Shown: positions 58,523-64,000 of the stretch, piece by piece
Layout: the number at the start of each line of letters is the position of its first letter
Numbering within the stretch: position 1 is the first letter of the stretch
Assembly: GCA_016234935.1 (NCBI GenBank)
Contig: JACRNL010000001.1
Location: 124,001 to 188,000, forward strand
Direction: 5' to 3'
DNA: 64,000 nt
Origin: Deltaproteobacteria bacterium
Lineage (GTDB): Bacteria; Desulfobacterota; GWC2-55-46
The notes under the pieces: model-generated
Database searches by the model: none
Told to the model about the DNA's origin: nothing
The model's input: the letters and a program-made list of their open reading frames with translations, nothing else
Made by a program: the position numbers and the translations under genes

Positions 58523-60958
58523 TTAGCGGCGCCGGGACTGCCTGGCCTTCCCTGCCGCGCGTTTGCCGGTTTTGCCCAGACCCCATGTCCAATCCCTGAT
58601 CTCCGGCATGTCTTCACCGTACTTCCGGATGTAATTCTTGTGGTCTATCAGCTTGTCCCGGATAAACTGCTTGGCATACGCCGCCCGCGCGCCCAGATTC
58701 GGGACACGGTCAATTACATCGTCAGCCAGATGGAAACGGTCAAGGTCATTTAGCACCACCATGTCAAAGGGGGTTGTCGTCGTTCCCTCCTCCTTGTATC
58801 CGCGCACGTGTATGTGCTGGTGATTGGCGCGGCGATAGGTCAGGCGATGGATAAGCCACGGGTAGCCGTGGAAGGCGAAGATAACCGGTCTGTCCTTCGT
58901 AAAAAGCATGTTGAAGTCATTATCCGCGAGGCCGTGAGGATGCTCGCCCGGAGGCTCGAGCGTCATCAGATCAACCACGTTGACAACGCGTATCTTCATA
59001 TCCGGAAAGTGCCGGCGCAGTATCTGGACGGCGGCCAACGTCTCAAGCGTCGGCACGTCTCCGGCGCAGGCCATCACTACGTCCGGCTCGCCGCCGTTGT
59101 CATTGCTGGCCCAGTCCCATATGCCGATGCCGGCGGTGCAGTGCTTGACGGCGCTGTCCATGTCCAGCCATTGCGGTTCCATTTGCTTGCCCGCCACGAT
59201 GACATTCACGTAATCGCGGCTTCTCAGGCAATGGTCCGTCACCGAAAGCAGGGTGTTGGCGTCCGGCGGCAGATAGACGCGGACGATCTCCGCCTTCTTG
59301 TTCACGACGTGGTCAATGAAGCCCGGGTCCTGATGGCTGAATCCGTTATGGTCCTGGCGCCACACGTGCGACGTGAGCAGGTAATTCAGCGACGCTATGG
59401 AGCCGCGCCACGGGATGCCCCTGGTCACCTTGAGCCACTTGGCGTGCTGGTTGAACATGGAGTCCACGATGTGAATGAACGCCTCGTAGCACGAAAGCAG
59501 GCCGTGCCTGCCCGTAAGAAGATAGCCCTCAAGCCAGCCCTGGCACAGATGCTCGCTAAGCACCTCCATCACCCGGCCGTCGGGCGATACATGATCGTCT
59601 GTTTTAAGTATCTCGGCCGCAGACACCCTGTCCGTGACGTCAAAGAGGTGCGTCAGGCGGTTCGATGCCGTCTCGTCCGGGCCGAAGACGCGGAAGTTCC
59701 GGCTCGTCCAGTTCAATTTCATGACGTCCCTGACGAATGCCCCCATAATCCGGGTGGTTTCCGCCATGACCGTGCCGGGCTCTTTGACGTCTACGGCATA
59801 ATCGCGAAAGTCCGGCATCATCAGGTCGCGCAGCAAAAGCCCGCCGTTGGCATGAGGGTTGGCCCCCATCCGGAGTTCACCTTTGGGCGCCAGGCCGGCC
59901 AGTTCCACGATAAGTCTGCCATTCCTGTCAAACAGCTCCTCCGGCCTGTAGCTCCTCATCCATTGTTCAAGCATCTTAATGCGTTTGGGCTTGGCTGCAA
60001 AATCCGAAAGCGGCACCTGATGAGAGCGGAATGTGCCTTCTACGGGCAGGCCGTCAACCACCTTCGGCCCTGTCCATCCCTTTGGCGTGCGAAGGATTAT
60101 CATGGGCCAGGCATACCGCCCCTTGAATCCCTTTGTGCGCGCTTCGGTCTGAATCCACTTTATCTCGGCAACGGCCTTTTCAAGCGCGCCGGCCATGAGC
60201 TGATGCGCCTTGTCAGGCTCGTTGCCATCGACAAAATACGGGTTGTATCCATACCCGCGAAAGAGCTGTTCCAATTCCCCGTGACTGATGCGCGCCAGCA
60301 CGGCCGGGTTGGCGATCTTGTAGCCGTTCAGGTGCAGGATAGGCAGGACAGCGCCGTCGTGAACCGGATTCAGGAATTTATTCGAATGCCAGCTGGCCGC
60401 CATCGGGCCGGTCTCAGCCTCGCCGTCGCCCACCACGCAGGCCGCCAGCAGGCCGGGGTTGTCAAACACGGCGCCATACGCGTGCGCCAGCGCGTAGCCG
60501 AGTTCGCCGCCTTCATGGATGGAACCGGGCGTCTCCGGGGCCACGTGGCTGGGGATGCCGCCCGGAAAGGAGAACTGCTTGAAGAGCCGCTTCATGCCGG
60601 CCGCGTACCGGGAGATGTTAGGATATACCTCGCTGTACGTTCCCTCCAGATAGGTGTTGGCCACAATGCCCGGCCCCCCGTGGCCCGGCCCGGCGACATA
60701 TATCACGTTAAGGCCGTATTTGTTGATTATCCGGTTCAGATGAACGTAGATGAAGTTAAGCCCCGGCGTCGTGCCCCAATGGCCGAGGAGCCGCGGCTTT
60801 ATGTGCTCAATCCTCAGCGGCTCTTTGAGAAGCGGATTGTCATGCAGGTATATCTGGCCGACGGAAAGATAGTTGGCGGCGCGCCAGTAGGCGTTCATCT
60901 TTTTTAAAATATCCGGCGGCAGCGGTCTTTCCGTGAGTTTAACGTCCATTGTTTTCAT
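58523..60958 (-). CDS. xfp: Xylulose-5-phosphate/fructose-6-phosphate phosphoketolase
   Basis: Xfp splits X5P or F6P with phosphate into acetyl-phosphate plus GAP or E4P, using TPP. The 811-residue protein has [58 protein letters not shown] and GYNPYFVDG. It also has [37 protein letters not shown] and [14 protein letters not shown]. Length is normal and AAGGAG precedes the ATG. The ackA stop overlaps its start region by 20 bp, so acetyl-phosphate can be turned directly into acetate and ATP. The C-terminus is short and basic. Confidence 0.96.
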   Translation of the reverse strand: MKTMDVKLTERPLPPDILKKMNAYWRAANYLSVGQIYLHDNPLLKEPLRIEHIKPRLLGHWGTTPGLNFIYVHLNRIINKYGLNVIYVAGPGHGGPGIVANTYLEGTYSEVYPNISRYAAGMKRLFKQFSFPGGIPSHVAPETPGSIHEGGELGYALAHAYGAVFDNPGLLAACVVGDGEAETGPMAASWHSNKFLNPVHDGAVLPILHLNGYKIANPAVLARISHGELEQLFRGYGYNPYFVDGNEPDKAHQLMAGALEKAVAEIKWIQTEARTKGFKGRYAWPMIILRTPKGWTGPKVVDGLPVEGTFRSHQVPLSDFAAKPKRIKMLEQWMRSYRPEELFDRNGRLIVELAGLAPKGELRMGANPHANGGLLLRDLMMPDFRDYAVDVKEPGTVMAETTRIMGAFVRDVMKLNWTSRNFRVFGPDETASNRLTHLFDVTDRVSAAEILKTDDHVSPDGRVMEVLSEHLCQGWLEGYLLTGRHGLLSCYEAFIHIVDSMFNQHAKWLKVTRGIPWRGSIASLNYLLTSHVWRQDHNGFSHQDPGFIDHVVNKKAEIVRVYLPPDANTLLSVTDHCLRSRDYVNVIVAGKQMEPQWLDMDSAVKHCTAGIGIWDWASNDNGGEPDVVMACAGDVPTLETLAAVQILRRHFPDMKIRVVNVVDLMTLEPPGEHPHGLADNDFNMLFTKDRPVIFAFHGYPWLIHRLTYRRANHQHIHVRGYKEEGTTTTPFDMVVLNDLDRFHLADDVIDRVPNLGARAAYAKQFIRDKLIDHKNYIRKYGEDMPEIRDWTWGLGKTGKRAAGKARQSRRR

Positions 60959-62264
60959 GGAAGTTCTCCTTTTCGCTTGTTAAGCCCAACACTTTGCAAA
61001 CAGACCTTGCAATCATCAACTCCTCATTCGTTTGAATTACGCGGACTTTAGCCGCGCTGTTTTTAGATGAAATAAGGCTCTCATTGGCCGCATTGAATTT
61101 CGCGTCAAGTTCGACTCCGAGAAAACCCAGCCCCTCGCATATTCCCGCGCGGACTGTGGGCGCGTTCTCTCCGATGCCGCCGGCAAAGACCAGCGTATCC
61201 AGTCCGCCCAATACCGCGGCGAACGCGCCGATAGTTTTTTTCACATGGTAGCAGAACATCTCCACGGCCTCTGCCGCCCGGAAGTCCCCTGCCTCGCTCC
61301 GAAGCAGATCGCGCATGTCGGAACTTGTCCCGGACACGCCGAGCAGACCCGACCGTGAATTGACCATTTCATTGAATTCTTTCGCGCCCATCTGCTCGGC
61401 TTCGGCCAGATACCATACAAGCCCCGGATCAAGGTCGCCTGAGCGCGTGCTCATCGGCACGCCCGCGGCAGGCGTGAAGCCCATGCTGGTATCCATCGGC
61501 TTGCCGCCGCGCACCGCCGCCAGACTCGCGCCGTTGCCGAGGTGCGCCAGTATTACCCTGCCCAGCGCCGCTTCAGGCCCGGCCACGCGCGTTAGCTCCT
61601 CCATCAGGAACGCGTAGGACAGCCCGTGAAACCCGTAGCGCTTGACTCCCATCGCGTCATATTTACGCGGAATCGGCAGCAAACGCGCCACGCGCGGCAT
61701 ACCGTGATGAAACGCCGTGTCGAAACAGGCCACTTGCGGCAGATCCGGAAACCGGCGGTGAATCGCCTCCATCAGCAGTATCTCCGCTGGCAAATGCTCC
61801 GGATCAAACGAACTGAGCCGGCGCAGCTCAGCGGTCATCTCCGCCGTAATCAGCTGCGGCTCGCCGAACTTTGGCCCGCCGTGCACCACGCGATGACCCG
61901 CCGCCGTCAACCCGGCCTTCTGTCCAACCCTTTGGGCGCCGACTCCGGATGGGTCGGCACGACTCCGCCCGCTGAGCCAATCCATCAGCAAACCTGCCGC
62001 CGCCGCATGGTCAGGCGCGTCCGCACTGAGCGAAAAGCTGTCCGCACTGTCCGTCCCGTCCATCCTGTTCGGGCCTTTAACCGTAAAGCCGGCGTCCGGC
62101 AGTCCGATCCGTTCAATGCTGCCGCCAAGAATCCTTTGCAGCGAGTCTGCCCGGAACAGCGCAAACTTGATGCTTGACGAACCGCCGTTGATGGTAAGGA
62201 CGCATGGCCCCGCCTGCTGAGCAGGTTCAACCTGTTTCACGGATGTCTCCTCAACTCTTTTCAT
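60939..62264 (-). CDS. ackA: Acetate kinase
   Basis: AckA makes ATP from acetyl-phosphate. The start is placed at 62264 (MKRVEETS), still about 20 residues before the conserved domain, so it may be shorter. Motifs: [86 protein letters not shown]. It overlaps xfp by 20 bp, forming a phosphoketolase-acetate kinase pair. This two-gene unit is often transferred between bacteria (recalled). Confidence 0.94.
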   Translation of the reverse strand: MKRVEETSVKQVEPAQQAGPCVLTINGGSSSIKFALFRADSLQRILGGSIERIGLPDAGFTVKGPNRMDGTDSADSFSLSADAPDHAAAAGLLMDWLSGRSRADPSGVGAQRVGQKAGLTAAGHRVVHGGPKFGEPQLITAEMTAELRRLSSFDPEHLPAEILLMEAIHRRFPDLPQVACFDTAFHHGMPRVARLLPIPRKYDAMGVKRYGFHGLSYAFLMEELTRVAGPEAALGRVILAHLGNGASLAAVRGGKPMDTSMGFTPAAGVPMSTRSGDLDPGLVWYLAEAEQMGAKEFNEMVNSRSGLLGVSGTSSDMRDLLRSEAGDFRAAEAVEMFCYHVKKTIGAFAAVLGGLDTLVFAGGIGENAPTVRAGICEGLGFLGVELDAKFNAANESLISSKNSAAKVRVIQTNEELMIARSVCKVLGLTSEKENFHENNGR

Positions 62265-62377
62265 AAGCTCCGCCTGTCTCCCATGCGCGTCAGACGCAGG
62301 AGGTGACCTGTCAAACATATTCTATGCCGCACTCGCGCTTTTAGCAAGCGACTGAAGAAAGATTCTGCCGCGGCAAA

Positions 62378-62410
62378 TAAAAAAAGGGTTACGGGAAAAC
62401 CCGTAACCCT
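62378..62410 (-). terminator. Terminator of tRNA-Pro
   Basis: On the minus strand AGGGTTACGGG pairs with CCCGTAACCCT around a 4-nt loop and a T-run follows. Confidence 0.85.
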
Positions 62411-62420
62411 TTGTTTTTGT

Positions 62421-62497
<77 letters not shown>

Positions 62498-62532
62498 ACT
62501 GAATAACTCGCACTAAGGAGGACAAATCTCCG

Positions 62533-62547
62533 CCCCTTGAAGGGGTG
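62533..62547. repeat. Half copy of the palindromic repeat
   Basis: CCCCTTGAAGGGGTG lies between the tRNA-Pro promoter and gene, so it would be in the precursor leader. Confidence 0.7.
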
Positions 62548-62590
62548 CGATGCTTAAAAGCAGGATGACCGCCATTGCAGCAAGAAAAAA

Positions 62591-62619
62591 ATTATACACT
62601 TTAAAAAAATGAAAATCCA
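62591..62619 (-). promoter_or_regulatory. Promoter for tRNA-Pro
   Basis: On the minus strand a perfect TATAAT (62591-62596) lies 17 bp from a weak TGGATT -35, about 95 bp before the tRNA. Confidence 0.4.
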
Positions 62620-62701
62620 GCTTTAAAAAGCAAAACTCGCAAATTATTTTCACACCAACAAAACCCGGCAAAGGAAAGCGGTTTAAAGAATAAAAGTTTT
62701 T

Positions 62702-62815
62702 TGGCGCCTGCGGTGAGCAAAGCCAAAGGGGTGTATTTTGACTTTAGCCGTGCGCAGCACCTGCGGTGAGCAAAGTTTAAGATGTATCATTTTAAACTTT
62801 AGCCGTGCGCAGCAC
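62702..62815. repeat. Tandem pair of related hairpins
   Basis: Two units of about 57 bp share ends CCTGCGGTGAGCAAAG and CTTTAGCCGTGCGCAGCACC. Their central arms differ (CCAAAG versus TTTAAGATG) yet each still pairs with itself (TTTTGACTTT, CATTTTAAACTTT). Confidence 0.7.
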
Positions 62816-62857
62816 CTTTTTTTCAAAAAAGGCAAGCGTATCACGACCGGCTTCCAC

Positions 62858-62892
62858 AAAAAAGCACCCGCGTCATGACAACGCGGGTGCGC
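62858..62892 (-). terminator. Terminator of pilQ
   Basis: On the minus strand GCACCCGCG and CGCGGGTGC form a stem followed by TTTTTT, shortly after the pilQ stop. Confidence 0.88.
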
Positions 62893-62926
62893 CTTGTTCG
62901 CTAAAATTGCTTTATGCGGCTGACTC

Positions 62927-64000
62927 TCAGCTTACGATACGGTCCTTGACGATTGTAGGCGTTATGAATATCAGCAGCTCCGTCTGTGAATCCGAAACGG
63001 ATTTGCTCTTAAAGAGCACTCCGAGAAATGGGATGTCCTTTAAATAAGGTATGCCGCTTTCGGTCTCGCTCTTGTCGGAGATAACTATGCCGCCGATGAC
63101 CGTAGTCTCTCCATCCTTTACAAGCACCTCGGTTGTGGCCTCCTTCTTGTTTATGCTTGGCGACCCTGAAGAGGTCCTGAATGAGCCGATGGCGTTCCTG
63201 GTAGCCTTTATCTTCATTATGACGCTGCCGTCCGGCGTTATATGCGGAGTGACGGTCAGGCTGAGGTTGGCTTCAATAAAGGTCGTGGCCGTTCCGGCGG
63301 AGGAGGTCGTTGAAAACGGTATGGACTCGCCCTGCTCTATCTTGGCCTCTTTGTTGTCCATCGTGGTGACCCTCGGCCTTGAGATAGTCCTTACGCGCCC
63401 CTCTGTCTCGCCTGCCGTCAAGCGCAGGTCGAGCATGAGCGGATTCACGCCTGACTTGCCGAGCAGCATACCCAATGCGCCGAGCGGGCCTGCCTTGCCG
63501 CTCGCGGGCATATTGACCATATAGTTCGTAACGCCGGGAGTAGCCAGGAAGTTCTTCTTCTCGATATTGCTTGACCCGCCTCCGGTCAACATGCCTGTCG
63601 GACCCTGGCTCTGCGCCGGATCGACCGCCCACTGGCCGAACCTGTCCGCGCTGCCGAACAGGTTCGTCGTTGTGTTGTTTGGATTCCTGTAATCAACACC
63701 CCACTGGATGCCGAGGTCTCTTGCAAATGTCGTCTCGGCCTCGACGATGCGCGCTTCTATGATGACCTGAGGTATCTGCGTGTCAAGCCTCCTTATCAGC
63801 TCGGCGGCCTTTTCAAGGCCGTTCTTGACGTCCTTGATTATGAGGGTGTTCGTCCTTTTTTCGCTTGAGACGCTTCCCCTGTCGGTAAGCACGCCCTTTA
63901 CCTGCGGCTCAAGGTCCTTGGCGTCGGCGTAATTAACGGCTACGTATTTTATCATCAGGTCTTCAAGTTTTTCCTGCGCCTTTTTGGCCGCAAGCGCGGT
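62927..64000 (-). CDS. pilQ: Type IV pilus secretin PilQ, C-terminal part
   Basis: The gene runs off the window; frame is open to base 64000 with codons upstream of the first visible ATG (63955). The visible 357 residues hold the N1-type domain (EKLEDLMIKYVAVNYADAKDLEP, RTNTLIIKD, AAELIRRLDTQIPQVIIEARIVEAE). The secretin core has RVRTISRPRVTTMDNKEAKIEQGESIPF, TVTPHITPDGSVIMKIKATRN and GIPYLKDIPFLGVLFK, ending in ELLIFITPTIV. PilQ forms the outer-membrane channel for type IV pili and DNA uptake. A GspD-type secretin is a less likely alternative. Confidence 0.88.
   Translation of the reverse strand, partial: TALAAKKAQEKLEDLMIKYVAVNYADAKDLEPQVKGVLTDRGSVSSEKRTNTLIIKDVKNGLEKAAELIRRLDTQIPQVIIEARIVEAETTFARDLGIQWGVDYRNPNNTTTNLFGSADRFGQWAVDPAQSQGPTGMLTGGGSSNIEKKNFLATPGVTNYMVNMPASGKAGPLGALGMLLGKSGVNPLMLDLRLTAGETEGRVRTISRPRVTTMDNKEAKIEQGESIPFSTTSSAGTATTFIEANLSLTVTPHITPDGSVIMKIKATRNAIGSFRTSSGSPSINKKEATTEVLVKDGETTVIGGIVISDKSETESGIPYLKDIPFLGVLFKSKSVSDSQTELLIFITPTIVKDRIVS

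Larger units (their letters stand above)
62498..62926. other. Gene-free region between pilQ and tRNA-Pro
   Basis: This 429-bp stretch has no supported gene. It contains a repeat half copy (62533-62547), the tRNA promoter, two related hairpins at 62702-62815 and the pilQ terminator. Confidence 0.65.

Noticed and set aside
58808-60907. A 699-codon open frame on the plus strand opposite xfp
   Set aside because: It is the antisense of a clear phosphoketolase with all catalytic motifs. High GC third-position bias keeps the opposite frame open. Its translation is arginine/histidine-rich and resembles no family.

Overview
The window reads as chromosome of a Gram-negative, probably anaerobic bacterium of moderate-to-high GC. 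LptE, LolA, a PilQ-type secretin and lipoprotein signal peptides show an outer membrane. GatCAB, a siroheme-type reductase, a ThiC paralogue placed among B12 genes and the order leuS-lptE-holA-rpsT-murJ resemble Desulfobacterota or Nitrospirota-like lineages. That placement is inference, because no rRNA is present. No prophage, IS transposase or CRISPR array was seen.

Layout. 1-1775 (+): end of mobB, mobA, mazG. 1965-8527: murJ (-), rpsT (+), then leuS-lptE-holA (-). 8752-13200 (-): a SAM-riboswitch-led sulfur cluster made of a ThrC-like PLP enzyme, a siroheme/ferredoxin reductase, TusA, a MoaD/ThiS-like carrier, a NIL-domain protein and a DUF4431 protein. 13293-16703 (-): an ABC-2 export system with an AT-richer beta-propeller gene between its two subunits. 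16808-24558 (+): a cobalamin-riboswitch operon cobO-cobU-cobT-cobS-cobC-cbiA-epimerase-ThiC paralogue (probably bzaF). 24863-28407 (+): comM-like ATPase and a hybrid histidine kinase. 28432-35168 (-): gatB, gatA, gatC, a TPR gene, glyQ and recO. 35317-41752 (-): universal stress protein, Clp ATPase, CbpA-type DnaJ and DnaK. 41900-54666 (-): SemiSWEET, rsmE, prmA, yajQ, lolA, ftsK, an ankyrin protein, a two-domain dCTP-deaminase-like gene, a small secreted protein, a transglutaminase/TPR protein and a CsgG-like lipoprotein. 54976-57207 (+): purM, purN, DUF523. 57304-64000 (-): a membrane protein, tRNA-Ala, xfp-ackA, tRNA-Pro and a partial pilQ.

Two things stand out. First, the window is full of a palindromic repeat built from 9-nt half-units (GGGG or CCCC plus a YTSAR-like 5-mer). 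It sits in spacers and, in frame, inside at least nine protein genes, including ribosomal protein S20, LeuRS, MurJ, FtsK, LolA, PrmA and MazG. Because each module is a multiple of three, it can enter genes without a frameshift, much like Rickettsia palindromic elements. At least five other hairpin repeat families are also present.

Second, the cluster at 8752-13200 looks like a route to homocysteine disguised as a threonine synthase gene. A SAM-I riboswitch controls a ThrC homologue that lies with a ubiquitin-like sulfur carrier, TusA and a siroheme reductase. This fits sulfur transfer onto O-phosphohomoserine. In the same spirit, the ThiC-like gene ending the B12 operon is better read as an anaerobic 5-hydroxybenzimidazole synthase for the B12 lower ligand than as a thiamine enzyme.
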